From contig CP070638.1 in the NCBI GenBank assembly GCA_020354025.1, positions 1 through 64,000 of the forward strand: a stretch of 64,000 bases of DNA, given 5' to 3'. Shown in pieces: positions 33,421 to 43,250 of this stretch (within the stretch, counting starts at the first letter, position 1; every line of letters starts with the position of its first letter). A model generated the notes under the pieces. The model saw only the letters and a program-made list of their open reading frames with translations. It was not told the DNA's origin and made no database searches. The position numbers were made by a program, and so were the translations under genes. Source of the DNA: Fidelibacterota bacterium. GTDB taxonomy: Bacteria > Fidelibacterota > Marinisomatia > SCGC-AAA003-L08 > TS1B11.

Positions 33421-33996
33421 TCATTTTTCCTTGAACACAGCGCCGATCGAATAGGCATCCCCAAGGCGACTACCAAGGCCGTAGTATCCCTCCTGCTGAG
33501 GTGCATATGAAAATGGCATGATAAGCTGGATATCAGGCCGGCCTTGTTCATCGAGTACTGCTTCCTCCACCTGAATATTCAGGATCTCACCAATGAACTG
33601 CGTATGCCGGCCGATCTCATGGACCTGGATGACCTTGCATTCCAATATAAAGGGGAATTCTTTCACATAGGGGGCATCAACAATGTCACTCCTAACTGGT
33701 GTCAGTCCAGTGTCAGCAAACTTATCGGCTTTGCGTCCTGAGACAGTGCCAAAATAATCGGCTTCCTTGATGAAGGTTACTGAAGGGAGACTGATGGTAA
33801 ACTCTCTCCTATCCATGAGGCATCCATAAGTATATGTGGCTTTTCTGAGGGAGATGGTTACGCAGGGAGGATTGGAGCAGCATATTCCACCCCAAGAGAC
33901 TGCCATAACGTTCGGTTTTCCGTCGCCGTCATAGGTACCGACAATGAGAACCGGTGTTGGATAGACGATCGGTTTTGCACCAATGGATTGTTTCAT
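33421..33996 (-). CDS. FMN-binding split-barrel (flavin reductase-like) protein
   Basis: 191 residues, GAGGAG before the ATG. It matches the flavin reductase-like domain: TPVLIVGTYDGDGKPNVMAV at the N-terminus, then CVTISLRKATYTYGC, the FTISLP strand, YFGTVSGRKADKF and FILECKVIQVHEIG. These proteins bind FMN non-covalently and act as NAD(P)H:flavin oxidoreductases or similar; the partner is unknown. Similar proteins are abundant in anaerobes. Stands alone between the deacetylase and the ABC permease genes. Confidence 0.85.
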   Translation of the reverse strand: MKQSIGAKPIVYPTPVLIVGTYDGDGKPNVMAVSWGGICCSNPPCVTISLRKATYTYGCLMDRREFTISLPSVTFIKEADYFGTVSGRKADKFADTGLTPVRSDIVDAPYVKEFPFILECKVIQVHEIGRHTQFIGEILNIQVEEAVLDEQGRPDIQLIMPFSYAPQQEGYYGLGSRLGDAYSIGAVFKEK

Positions 33997-34278
33997 TAGA
34001 TGTCTCCTCGTACAATAGTCATCAAATTTACATATCGATAGATGTCTTCAGAATAGCTTGGCTAGAACGTGTAGAAATAAAGTGGTATTGCGCACGCCCC
34101 CATTCTTGCCTAATGAAGGCACTCCCGGCCTTAGTCCGTTGCTTCAGACTGTAGCCCTGGATGGGAAGTTCAGAGTAAAGGTTGATGGAGACCCCGCCCT
34201 TCGAAGGGAAAGGTGATTGAGGGACGAGTTATTCCACCATCATAGTGAACCGGGTATTACGGCCCGCTGGTTGTTCCC

Positions 34279-36717
34279 CTATTCATATCGCAGCGCTGTT
34301 ATCGGGTTGGTTGTAGCGGCTTTTATCACCTGCCATGTGACAGTAAAGACCGCAATCACCAAGGCGACAAGGCTGGCGATGATGAAGGTCAGCAGGCTGT
34401 AACCGATACGATAAGCGAAGTTTTCCAGCCAATTGTTCATAGCGTACCATGATATGGGCAGCGACAGCAGCGCCGAGATCAATACCAGATTGAGAACATC
34501 CCTGGACAGCAGGGTGAAGATCCCGGGTACCGTTGCGCCCAGTACCTTCCTGATGCCGATTTCCTTGGTGCGCTGCTCAGCCGTGAATGAGGCCAAGCCC
34601 AGCAGGCCGAGGCAGGCAACGAATATCGCCAACACCGAGAACATGGTCGCAAGGGTCTGGGTGCGGAATTCATTATTGTATAGGGCGTTGAAGTTGTCCT
34701 CGAAAAAGGTATACTCGAAGGCCTGATCCAGGGCGAATCCCGCCCAGATAGCTTCAACCGAAGCCAGGGTGGCTGAGATGTCATACGGTTGGATACGCAG
34801 GGTGGTATAGCGGCCGAAAGTAGGGCCCGGTCCACCAAAAATCCTGGTTCTATAGGGGACGATTACCATAGGGCGGATGGGACTATGGAGCGATTCGAAG
34901 TGGAAATCCTGGATGATGCCAATTATGGGGATCCGGGCATTCTGGTTGTCAGGCCCACCAAAAACGATCAGCTCTTTGCCGACGGGATCTTCGACCCCAT
35001 AGGCTTCCACAGCCGCCTGGTTGATCACCACTGTATTAGAGTCCATGCTGAAATCCTTCGAGAAGAAGCGTCCCTCAGCCATTTTCATCCCGTAGGTATT
35101 CAGGAAGTTGAAGTCAGTGAAATACATTGCCAGGATCTGGTACTGGTCGCCCGTGGGGGTACTCATTCCGAAGACCGATTCACCACTGGGAGGTTCACCC
35201 GGGATGCAGGTCGAGTTGGTTACCTCCAGGACACTGTTCTGCTCAGCCAGTTCCAGCTTGAAAGCCTGGATCTGTTGTCCGATGTCATCGGTTTTTTCAA
35301 CCACCAGGAGATTTTCCGGTGCATACCCCAGATTCTTTTCCTGTACGTAATCCAGCTGGTTGCGCACCATGATGGTGCTGGTGAAGAGGATGATGGAGAT
35401 GGTGAATTGGAACACGACCAGGCTGCTCCGCAGCCGTGAGCCCCGACCGCTGGATTTCATGGTACCCCGCAGTACTATTACCGGATTGAAGGATGAGAGG
35501 AAGAACGCAGGGTAGCTACCCGCCAGGATGCCCACCAGAATGGTGCCCAGAACGATCCAGGGCAGGTTGCTGTAGCGGAAGCTCAGCTGTAATCCCACCT
35601 GGTTGTTAAACCAGGGCAGGATGAGTAATACCAGAATTACGGCCAGGACGACGGATGCGAAAGTGAGAACGATCGATTCGATCAAGAACTGCCGCACAAG
35701 CATACCCCGGTTAGATCCGAGGGTCTTACGGATGCCCACCTCCCGGGCCCGGCTGGCCGAGCGGGCCGAGGCCAGGTTCATGAAGTTGATGCAGGCGATG
35801 ATCAGGATGAAGGCCGCGATGATTGAGAATATGTAAATGTAGGTGATGTTACCATTAACCTCGATTTCCCGATCGAGGTGAGAGTGCAGATGGATATCCG
35901 TGAGCGGTTGGAGGAAGATCTCGTAGGACGACCCATCCTCGGCCATCTGGTCCCAGGATACTCCCAGTGCTTGCTCCACCTGGGGGCCTACATATTTCCT
36001 TATCATGTCAGGAAACTTGGCTTCCAGCTCCTCGGCGGAAGCCCCTTCCTTCAGTACGATGTAGGTATGGTAGTTGTTGTTCAGCCAGTTGGTGCTGCGG
36101 CTGTCAGGACTGGTGGCTAGTGAGAGCAGGAAGTCATAGTGAAAATGTGAATTGTGGGGAAAATCCTTGATGACACCGGTGACCATCCGCTCATTCACCT
36201 TGTCTGACGTCATCAGCTTGCCGATTGGATTCTCATCACCGAAATAGCGCCTGGCGGTGGACTCGGTAAGGACCAGACTGTTCGGTTGGGTCAAGGCCGT
36301 TTTCGGATCACCGATGATGAAGGGGATATCAAAGACGTCAAAGATAGTGGAGTCAGCAGTTGTATAGCGCTCTTCACTGAAGACTTTATCTCCGTACCGG
36401 ATGACAGGGTATCCTCCGAGATAACCGATCCTCGTGGTTGTTTCCACTTCGGGGAACTCTTCCAGCAAAGTGCCCGCTATCGGTGCCGCTGATAGGGCGA
36501 CATTAAAATCATTGCCTCCTATTCTGGCGCTTAAAGCTACACGGTAAATGCGATCGGCTTTCTCATGGTAACGGTCATAACTCAATTCCTCCTGCACATA
36601 TAGAATGATCGTGATGCAGGCGGCAACGCCAATAGCCAGGCCAAGGATATTGATGGCGGAATACAGTTTCTGCCGGATAACGTTACGGACGGTGATTTTC
36701 ACGTAAGACCAGAACAT
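34279..36717 (-). CDS. MacB/FtsX-type ABC transporter permease
   Basis: 812 residues with two copies of the MacB periplasmic core plus FtsX domain: a first helix near 20-40, a large periplasmic domain, three helices about 285-425, then a second periplasmic domain and the final three helices (about 690-805). ARSASRAREVGIRKTLG and TEQRTKEIGIRKVLGA are the two coupling-helix motifs that contact the ATPase. This duplicated layout is common in FCB bacteria. Role: mechanotransmission-type export or signalling of peptides, lipoproteins or drugs. It lies 88 bases after its ATPase gene, with which it surely forms a unit. Confidence 0.9.
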   Translation of the reverse strand: MFWSYVKITVRNVIRQKLYSAINILGLAIGVAACITIILYVQEELSYDRYHEKADRIYRVALSARIGGNDFNVALSAAPIAGTLLEEFPEVETTTRIGYLGGYPVIRYGDKVFSEERYTTADSTIFDVFDIPFIIGDPKTALTQPNSLVLTESTARRYFGDENPIGKLMTSDKVNERMVTGVIKDFPHNSHFHYDFLLSLATSPDSRSTNWLNNNYHTYIVLKEGASAEELEAKFPDMIRKYVGPQVEQALGVSWDQMAEDGSSYEIFLQPLTDIHLHSHLDREIEVNGNITYIYIFSIIAAFILIIACINFMNLASARSASRAREVGIRKTLGSNRGMLVRQFLIESIVLTFASVVLAVILVLLILPWFNNQVGLQLSFRYSNLPWIVLGTILVGILAGSYPAFFLSSFNPVIVLRGTMKSSGRGSRLRSSLVVFQFTISIILFTSTIMVRNQLDYVQEKNLGYAPENLLVVEKTDDIGQQIQAFKLELAEQNSVLEVTNSTCIPGEPPSGESVFGMSTPTGDQYQILAMYFTDFNFLNTYGMKMAEGRFFSKDFSMDSNTVVINQAAVEAYGVEDPVGKELIVFGGPDNQNARIPIIGIIQDFHFESLHSPIRPMVIVPYRTRIFGGPGPTFGRYTTLRIQPYDISATLASVEAIWAGFALDQAFEYTFFEDNFNALYNNEFRTQTLATMFSVLAIFVACLGLLGLASFTAEQRTKEIGIRKVLGATVPGIFTLLSRDVLNLVLISALLSLPISWYAMNNWLENFAYRIGYSLLTFIIASLVALVIAVFTVTWQVIKAATTNPITALRYE

Positions 36718-36805
36718 AGACTATTCCCTTCCAGGATACGATAAATGTTGTTCATAGAGCATTTGGCTGAGAGCGCGAGATACTTACAGTAAAGCCGCAG
36801 ACTTA

Positions 36806-37495
36806 TCAGGCATGGGGCTTGCCGTTAGTAGCCTCAGCGACGATCCGACCGTCGAAGAGGTGGACTGTGCGGTGCCCCCATTCCGCATACGTCGGGGAGT
36901 GGGTCACCATGATGATCGTGGTCCCCTGATTGTTAAGCTCGGCAAGCAGCTCCATTACCTCTTTTCCGTTGCTTGAGTCCAGGTTTCCGGTAGGCTCATC
37001 CGCGAAGATTACTTTGGGATTACTGATCACCGCCCGGGAGACTGCCACCCGTTGCTGCTGGCCTCCGGACAGCTGCTGGGGGAAATGGTTGCGCCGGGCG
37101 GCGATTCCCATTTGGTCCAGCATCTCGTCCACGCGCTTACGGCGTTCCGCGCCGGGTACTTTAAGATAGAACAGAGGCAGCTCCACGTTTTCAAATACCG
37201 TCAGTTCATCAATAAGATTGAAACTCTGGAAGACGAAGCCGACATTTCGTTTCCGGCAGTCAGCGCGCTGGTGCTCGGAGTGGAGGGAGACCTCCTCACC
37301 GTTGAAGTGATATTCCCCGCTGGAGGTACTGTCGAGCATTCCCAGCACATTTAGCAAGGTTGACTTCCCGCTTCCCGAGGGTCCCATAACAGAAACGAAC
37401 TCACCGTTTTGAATATCGATATTCAGGTCGTTGAGGGCAGTGGTCTCCATTTCTTCGGTTCGAAAGACTTTGCATAGATCTTTGGTTTTAATCAT
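36806..37495 (-). CDS. ABC transporter ATP-binding protein, LolD/MacB type
   Basis: 229 residues, AGGAG before the ATG. All ATPase motifs are present: Walker A GPSGSGKST, Q-loop VGFVFQSFNL, signature LSGGQQQR, Walker B VIFADEPTGNLDS and the switch His in MVTHSP. The pattern belongs to the MacB/LolD/FtsE group that powers type VII ABC permeases, matching the downstream gene. No periplasmic MacA-type adaptor or outer-membrane channel is adjacent. Confidence 0.93.
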   Translation of the reverse strand: MIKTKDLCKVFRTEEMETTALNDLNIDIQNGEFVSVMGPSGSGKSTLLNVLGMLDSTSSGEYHFNGEEVSLHSEHQRADCRKRNVGFVFQSFNLIDELTVFENVELPLFYLKVPGAERRKRVDEMLDQMGIAARRNHFPQQLSGGQQQRVAVSRAVISNPKVIFADEPTGNLDSSNGKEVMELLAELNNQGTTIIMVTHSPTYAEWGHRTVHLFDGRIVAEATNGKPHA

Positions 37496-37924
37496 CGGGT
37501 AACTCCTTTTATTTTCGCCTTCAGGCTCCGCATAGGTACGTAGCAGGTTTTATACTAGTCATCGGTTCAGCACGAGTATCTCCGCATCCACGAAGTGGCT
37601 ACAGGGCTAAATGATCACTTTCTTTCTGTGTGAAAGTCCCTCGAGAACCTCGTAGTCGAACTGTTTTTAGTTGTTAAAGCGTATGGCTCGTTTTGAAGAC
37701 GGATTACCGGCTCTCGTAACAGGATCTGCAAGGATGGTCTGCAGTTATGACAGTCAAAACGGCCATCAAGGCCAAGGTATTCCATAGCAGCGGTCATCTG
37801 CGCTCTTTGATAATCCAATCCATTTTGTTGTTAGACTGTTAGAATCACACAAAGGTTGCCTGCTTGTTTGCGGTTAATAGCGATGCTATTCGGGGAAAAA
37901 AGGAGTGATGTTTTAATAAGGGAC
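37496..37924. other. Intergenic region, nothing recognised
   Basis: 429 bases between two minus-strand units. A 67-codon frame at 37615-37818 has no recognisable protein character. Probably contains the promoter of the ABC unit, which I cannot place. Confidence 0.45.
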
Positions 37925-38887
37925 TTAGCCCTTCGGCGGCTTCAACATTAAGTCCTCAATTATTTTTGCCAGCTCGGCAGGATCCATTTTTTCAATCAGA
38001 TACGAGTGCTGTGTTTCGGTTGTAGTGCGCCACTCGTTGCTGCCATCCTGGTTAATGTGCAGATATCCACCGGTGCCGATATCCCAATAGTCGCGCAATC
38101 CTCGCACCGCATACAGTACCGCGCTGTGATCCCAGCTTTCCCTGTTACTTAATCCGTTGAAGTGATAATAAGCGGCGCGGACCGGATTCGATTCCGGGGT
38201 GCCCTCAAGACGTTTGCCGGTCATGATTTTATGACCGATCTCATAGCCGCTGAATACAACGGGGGTTGGCCAGTCGCGTACTGCGATTATGGAAGCCGCC
38301 GCATCGGTATGGATGTTGTACTCTTTTCCCTCGGGAAAATGCCCACCCATGCAAACCCACAGCTTTACTTTTTCCCTGACAAGATCAACTCCACCGAGAT
38401 CGCTGTATTCGTCCGGTTCCGTCTGCAACAGGTTTTTTAAATTCGTGAGAAAGCCGACCGATACAATCACAACACTTCCATCCGGTTGATCCGCTAAAAT
38501 CTTCCGGTACAACCTGGCCGCATCGGGAACGTCGCTGCCTGATTGAATTACGTGAGGAAAGCTGTCCGCGACCGCTTTAGTGTATCTTGATTCAGCCTTG
38601 ACACCGTCATTCACTGAGCCTATCGGAATATCAGGCCGTCCATAATAGGTATTGATGGCGTTGAGGCACGGAACCACGTGCTCATTCCGGGAGGACACCA
38701 TCGCCGCGAGTATTTCCGCTTCACCAAGATCGGCGAGGGTATGCAACAAGGCCAGGGCCCCCACATCATCCACATCCGCGGCCATATCCGTATCGTAAAT
38801 GATATTCACTGGAGCACCTTGAGGTTCAGTACAAGACATCCCAAAAGCAGCAAGGCAAATCAATGCAAAGAATAGATGTGTATTCAT
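37925..38887 (-). CDS. Exported inosine-uridine-type nucleoside hydrolase (lipoprotein)
   Basis: 320 residues. The N-terminus is a lipoprotein signal (FALICLAAFGMSC, Cys19). The calcium-binding nucleoside hydrolase motif IIYDTDMAADVDD follows at about 29-41, and WDHSAVLYAV near 255 carries the C-terminal ligands. It should release ribose from nucleosides in the periplasm or at the outer membrane. Last gene of a minus-strand set with ribokinase, an ADP-ribosylglycohydrolase-family lipoprotein and a sugar permease, which together suggest ribose scavenging. Confidence 0.88.
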   Translation of the reverse strand: MNTHLFFALICLAAFGMSCTEPQGAPVNIIYDTDMAADVDDVGALALLHTLADLGEAEILAAMVSSRNEHVVPCLNAINTYYGRPDIPIGSVNDGVKAESRYTKAVADSFPHVIQSGSDVPDAARLYRKILADQPDGSVVIVSVGFLTNLKNLLQTEPDEYSDLGGVDLVREKVKLWVCMGGHFPEGKEYNIHTDAAASIIAVRDWPTPVVFSGYEIGHKIMTGKRLEGTPESNPVRAAYYHFNGLSNRESWDHSAVLYAVRGLRDYWDIGTGGYLHINQDGSNEWRTTTETQHSYLIEKMDPAELAKIIEDLMLKPPKG

Positions 38888-38995
38888 TAATGATGTCCTC
38901 CACCTGTTTATCGTTCAAATACTGAATACGATCTCCGGTCTCTTCGGAATTGCGGTATATCCAGGGAGTTCGCCCATCGTGAAATGCCAGACCGG

Positions 38996-39913
38996 TTACC
39001 TGGCAAACTCCTGAAGCTCCTCTAGAGTTGGCATCGATGGTTGGGCACCCATTCTGGTAGCCGAGAGTGCACCGGTCAGGTTGGCAAATCGAACAGCCTC
39101 GATCATAGGCTCGCCTTTTGCGAGTGCAAATGCCAAGGCGCCATTGAATGCATCCCCGGCTGCGGTTGTATCCACTGCCTGTACTTCCTTGGACGGTACT
39201 AATTGAGCGCCCTCCTCATTGACGACCAGGGCTCCCTTGGCTCCTAAGGTGATAATCACATTTTTAACACCCCGCTGTTTTAATTTCTTTGCCGCTTCCT
39301 CCGCCGAAGCTCCATCCGTAACACTTACACCGGTAAGGAGCCCAGCTTCTGATTCATTCGGGGTAAGTACAGTGACGTTGCGCAACAGGTCATCGTCCAA
39401 TGGTCTCGCCGGTGCCGGATTAAGTATCACCATGACTCCCATTTTCCGGGCTGAACTAGCTGCATAACGCACAGTTTCGATAGGGGTCTCCAGCTGGAGT
39501 AACAGCACATTCATGGCTTCAAATTCAACTTGAGCAGCTGACACATCCTTGGTTGAGAGCCGGCCATTCGCACCTGAAGCCACACCAATGCTGTTCTCAC
39601 CATTCTGGTCGACAAAAATGAGTGCAACACCGGATGGACTTACTTCATCCTGTACTATGAAATCAGTGCAGATTTCCTCCTTCGCAAATCCCTCGATAGC
39701 CTGCTGGCCAAAAATATCCCGGCCAACTCTGGCGATAAAGGTCACCTTTCCACCAAGTCTGGCCGCCGCTACGGCTTGATTTGCGCCTTTGCCGCCTGCG
39801 GCCATAATGAACTCATCACCAATTAGGGTTTCACCGGGGCCCGGCAGTCTATCCATTTTGATGACCATGTCGGTGTTGGAACTCCCGACAACTACAATCC
39901 TAGGTGCTGCCAT
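38996..39913 (-). CDS. rbsK: Ribokinase
   Basis: 305 residues, PfkB family. Phosphorylates D-ribose at O5. Motifs: VVGSSNTDMVIKMDRLP at the N-terminus, the AAGGKGANQAVAAARLG signature, LNPAPARPL, LTPNESEAGLLTG and DTTAAGDAFNGALA with the anion-hole glycine and catalytic Asp. GGGGAGGAA precedes the ATG. Its place between an exported nucleoside hydrolase and a sugar permease supports ribose as substrate rather than another sugar. Confidence 0.93.
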   Translation of the reverse strand: MAAPRIVVVGSSNTDMVIKMDRLPGPGETLIGDEFIMAAGGKGANQAVAAARLGGKVTFIARVGRDIFGQQAIEGFAKEEICTDFIVQDEVSPSGVALIFVDQNGENSIGVASGANGRLSTKDVSAAQVEFEAMNVLLLQLETPIETVRYAASSARKMGVMVILNPAPARPLDDDLLRNVTVLTPNESEAGLLTGVSVTDGASAEEAAKKLKQRGVKNVIITLGAKGALVVNEEGAQLVPSKEVQAVDTTAAGDAFNGALAFALAKGEPMIEAVRFANLTGALSATRMGAQPSMPTLEELQEFAR

Positions 39914-40139
39914 ATGACTATTCCTCCCCTTGATAGATATCTACTTTTAGAATAATTCTCCTTAAATGACAACGGCTTCAAACGTTGCTCCCATTAATAC
40001 TGCCATATATGGATTCCACGTGCTCACTGGAGCCAGAGGACTTAGTACTGCTTTGGGTACTACGAGTAGCAGTCTCTATAGAAGGCTTTCTTTTCCTGGT
40101 TTTGATTAATGTGAATTCCTAGATGAGGTAAGTTGCACG

Positions 40140-41684
40140 CTAGTATCTCGCCGTATAGGGCTCATCATCGTAGACAATGGCATATTCGAGTCGTACATCT
40201 GCCTTGTCATTCGGATTAAGAAGTTTGAGGACAACTTCATGCTCTCCCGTAGGGAGCTGGTAGCGCCAGAACGGGTAAAATCTGCGCGCTTGAAATTTCG
40301 TAGGCAGCTTTACGGTCTCAACCAAGTCACCGTCAATGTACATCTCAACATCGAAGGTAGAGTCTTCCTCACCCTTTTTATTGGCCCAGCCGGTGACTGC
40401 GAATCCGATCCCATCAAATTTGAACGAGGCTTCACCTTCCAGAGTCTGTCCCAGCCAGATCTTATCGATGGGGAAATGACCCTCGAAGGCGATTTCCAGC
40501 GGCACCGGTGCTGGTTCCTGGAACTTGATGACGATGTCATTTTCACGAATCTCACCACCGTTTCGCTCGATCATCTGCAAGGCATGCCTATATGACATTT
40601 CATAGGCATCGTTCAGAGAAATAGTAGTGTATTTAAAATCAATGGATTCAACTTCAGCGAGTCCCTGTTTCCAGAAATCGGGAATGTTTTTATATCCTTT
40701 TATGGCACCCAGGATACCACCGGCGGAGGCGGGATTACAGTCAGCGTCATCACCACAGCGGGTAGCGATCTCATAGGTCCGGGTGAAATCTCCGTTACCG
40801 TATAGCAAGCCAACCAGCACCCAGGCGGCGTTGATCTTGGCATCGATGTTGAAGGGCTGGAATACACCAGACGGCGAGCCGATATCCTCGGACCATTTAC
40901 GGTGGACCTTGAACCAGGTCTCTTTCCAGTCCTCCGGATTCTCTTTATGCCACCGGATCACGTCCCTCATGGTCTGATAAAACTTGCTCTCAGGCGGAAT
41001 GACCTTCAGGGCCTCTTCCACGACATAACCGATATCGTCTGATACGAAGGCCAGGGCATACATTGCCGCCATATAAACTCCACCATACCAGCCATCACCG
41101 TAATTCATGATATGTCCGATCCTATCGCTGACTTCTGCGGCCGCATTCACCATGCCCGGACACATGAGACCGGCAAAATCGGCTTCGATCTGGAAATCGA
41201 TGTCATCGGCGCAGGGATTATTCAGCCAGTGACCCGACTGTGGCGGCATGATGCCATTCTGGATGTTGTACCTGGCGGTCTGATTTGCGTGCCAGAGATG
41301 ATAGTCGGCATAGGCAAACGCCCTGGCGAAGGATTCCGCCGGGGCATCCAAGCCTTCATCCTCGAAGACCTGAACGAAGGTGAGGTCCATGTAGATATCA
41401 TCATAGGCTCCGGGTGCCTCTTCGTAGGTGTTCTTCAGCATACCCTCGTACCATGCGAGTTTGTGATAATCCGGAATCATGGTACTGTTATACCGGAACT
41501 CTACGGGACTGCCAAAGGTTACCCCAATGGTCTGCGCCGCCCAGCCGCCCCTGATCTTGTCCTGTAGTTGTTCTTTGGAAAGGGTAACCGTCTCGGGAGG
41601 AGCAGATTGGCAAGCAATAATCAGGAAAAGCGCAGATGAACACGCGCCTAACCACACTGATCTGCTATAGCGTGACGTATTCAC
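40140..41684 (-). CDS. ADP-ribosylglycohydrolase-family lipoprotein
   Basis: 514 residues from GTG 41684, which has AGGAG seven bases upstream; an upstream TTG at 41708 would span that ribosome-binding site. A lipoprotein signal ends in SALFLIIAC. The ADP-ribosylglycohydrolase core (about 35-360) shows GAYDDIYMDL and RCGDDADCNPASAGGILGA, the paired Asp motifs that bind two Mg2+. A C-terminal beta-sandwich (about 400-514) may bind carbohydrate. The family removes ADP-ribose from proteins or related conjugates; in an exported lipoprotein next to ribose genes a role in releasing ribose from ADP-ribose-like or glycosidic substrates is possible. Confidence 0.85.
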   Translation of the reverse strand: MNTSRYSRSVWLGACSSALFLIIACQSAPPETVTLSKEQLQDKIRGGWAAQTIGVTFGSPVEFRYNSTMIPDYHKLAWYEGMLKNTYEEAPGAYDDIYMDLTFVQVFEDEGLDAPAESFARAFAYADYHLWHANQTARYNIQNGIMPPQSGHWLNNPCADDIDFQIEADFAGLMCPGMVNAAAEVSDRIGHIMNYGDGWYGGVYMAAMYALAFVSDDIGYVVEEALKVIPPESKFYQTMRDVIRWHKENPEDWKETWFKVHRKWSEDIGSPSGVFQPFNIDAKINAAWVLVGLLYGNGDFTRTYEIATRCGDDADCNPASAGGILGAIKGYKNIPDFWKQGLAEVESIDFKYTTISLNDAYEMSYRHALQMIERNGGEIRENDIVIKFQEPAPVPLEIAFEGHFPIDKIWLGQTLEGEASFKFDGIGFAVTGWANKKGEEDSTFDVEMYIDGDLVETVKLPTKFQARRFYPFWRYQLPTGEHEVVLKLLNPNDKADVRLEYAIVYDDEPYTARY

Positions 41685-41721
41685 TTTAGTACTCCTATTA
41701 ATGAGCAAACGACCATATATC

Positions 41722-42726
41722 CTAGGTCAACCTGGCAGTAATGATCAATCCCAGGCCGATAATGAAGCAGGCAAACATGAGAGCGATAAGCGTGTTGGTG
41801 CCTTTCGGAGCGTCCTTGAACTCTTTCCAGATGAAGACCCCCCACAACGCCGCCACCATGGTGGCCCCCTGGCCAAGTCCATAGGAGATCGCAAAGCCAG
41901 CCGCACCGGCTGCGATGATGCTGAGAGACATGCCAATTCCCCAGATTATGCCACCGAGGATGCCGATCGAATGCAGACGGGCGTCTCCCCTGGTGAAATA
42001 GTCCCGATATGACACCGGATCACCCGCGAAGGGCTTGGCCATCACAAACGTATTCCAGACGAAGTTGGAAGCCAGCAAGCCGATAGAGAAGACGAACACA
42101 GCCGAGTATGGGCTGAGCTTACCTGCCTCCAGGACAATGTAATCTTCAGACATGGATGCCGCCACAAAGCGATAGAAAAAACCCATCAATACACCGGCCG
42201 CAACAGAGATTAGGATTCCCTTGGTAGTGGTTTTCTGCCCCTCAGAGGGAAGACGCCGATATGCGATCGCATCAAGAAGGATAGCGCCTACCACCAAGGC
42301 TACACCGAGAAACAGGACTACCGGATTTCCCAGTGGGGTAGCGATGTAGTTGGTGATGACCCCCAGCGCCAGGGCTAAGCCAATCCCAATCGGGAATGCA
42401 ACAGCCATCCCGGCAATATCGATTGCCGCAACCAGCAATATATTAGCCAGATTGAAAATCACACCACCGAGGAAAGCCAGCCACAGGAAATTGAGGGATG
42501 CCTGTCCGAGATCCGCGAAGAAACTGCGGCCAGCCGAGCCGAAACTCCCCATCGTAAGAGCCAGAATAAAGGAAAGCACCAAAACACCGATGGCGTAATC
42601 CCAGTAAAAGAGCTGAAAAGGCCATTGTTTCGTGGCAAGCTTCTGCGTATTGGCCCAAGATCCCCAGCAGAGCATGGTAACCAGACACATAATAACCGCC
42701 ACGAGGTATGATTCTACGACAACCAT
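41722..42726 (-). CDS. GRP/ureide-permease-like sugar transporter
   Basis: 334 residues with ten predicted membrane helices, AAAGGA before the ATG. The repeated DMT-type bundle with MLCWGSWANTQK near the N-terminus, AFPIGIGLALALGV in the middle and GQGATMVAALWGVFIWKEFK near the end resembles the glucose/ribose porter (GRP) and ureide permease families. It probably carries ribose or a nucleoside-derived sugar across the inner membrane for the adjacent ribokinase. First gene of the four-gene minus-strand set. Confidence 0.85.
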   Translation of the reverse strand: MVVVESYLVAVIMCLVTMLCWGSWANTQKLATKQWPFQLFYWDYAIGVLVLSFILALTMGSFGSAGRSFFADLGQASLNFLWLAFLGGVIFNLANILLVAAIDIAGMAVAFPIGIGLALALGVITNYIATPLGNPVVLFLGVALVVGAILLDAIAYRRLPSEGQKTTTKGILISVAAGVLMGFFYRFVAASMSEDYIVLEAGKLSPYSAVFVFSIGLLASNFVWNTFVMAKPFAGDPVSYRDYFTRGDARLHSIGILGGIIWGIGMSLSIIAAGAAGFAISYGLGQGATMVAALWGVFIWKEFKDAPKGTNTLIALMFACFIIGLGLIITARLT

Positions 42727-43109
42727 GTGATGTCCTTTCTATGAGGTAGATCGGTCGCAGGCATCTCGATCTGGTCGTTCATCTCAGCCTGTAATACGAA
42801 TTGAAGAATGACCTGCTACCGATAGTTGGGCTACTTTCAAAGTTAGGATTTCGGAGCTCTGTTAGCATGGTAAATGTATCTGATGTATTACGAGCAGCGG
42901 CTGGACCGAGGCTTTGGTGACGGCAAGTATAGCCTGCGGAGTTGGTGGTCGATAACCGTGACTACTTTACGGCTGGTGGCGAGGATATTCTCGGCGTCAA
43001 CGATTTATGAGCGCCGCGCTTCCGGCCCGTATCCGGTAAAAAGTGCTAATCTTTGATAACCTTTGATAAAGTTTGGCGTTTCGAGGGGTATTCGATCGGG
43101 TATGAAAAG

Positions 43110-43125
43110 AGCCCTAATCAGGGCT
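43110..43125 (-). terminator. Hairpin with T-rich tail beside the damaged tRNA copy
   Basis: AGCCCT-AATC-AGGGCT is a perfect 6-bp hairpin; on the minus strand it is followed by CTTTT. It matches the position of a less perfect version (about 45535-45555) downstream of the intact tRNA-Leu, so it is probably the old tRNA terminator. Confidence 0.45.
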
Positions 43126-43152
43126 GGTTTGTCGAAGGAAAACAGGGGAGAG

Positions 43153-43250
43153 TGCCGCGAATAGGACTTCCCGCCTATGGTGGGACTGAATCCCGCTGAC
43201 AGCGGGGCGAACCTACACGTCCATAGGGACACTGGATCCTAAATACAGTG
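43153..43250 (-). pseudogene. Damaged copy of tRNA-Leu
   Basis: 43153-43167 matches the 3' end of the intact tRNA-Leu and 43208-43246 matches its T-arm, variable-arm and anticodon part (CCTACACGTCCATAGGGAC, then GGATCCTAAAT). A 40-base palindromic insertion splits the two parts, and the 5' half of the tRNA (D-arm, 5' acceptor strand) is missing. It cannot make a tRNA. Confidence 0.75.

Noticed and set aside
42874-43056. 60-codon plus-strand ORF in the tRNA duplication
   Set aside because: No ribosome-binding site or family features; runs into repeated spacer sequence.
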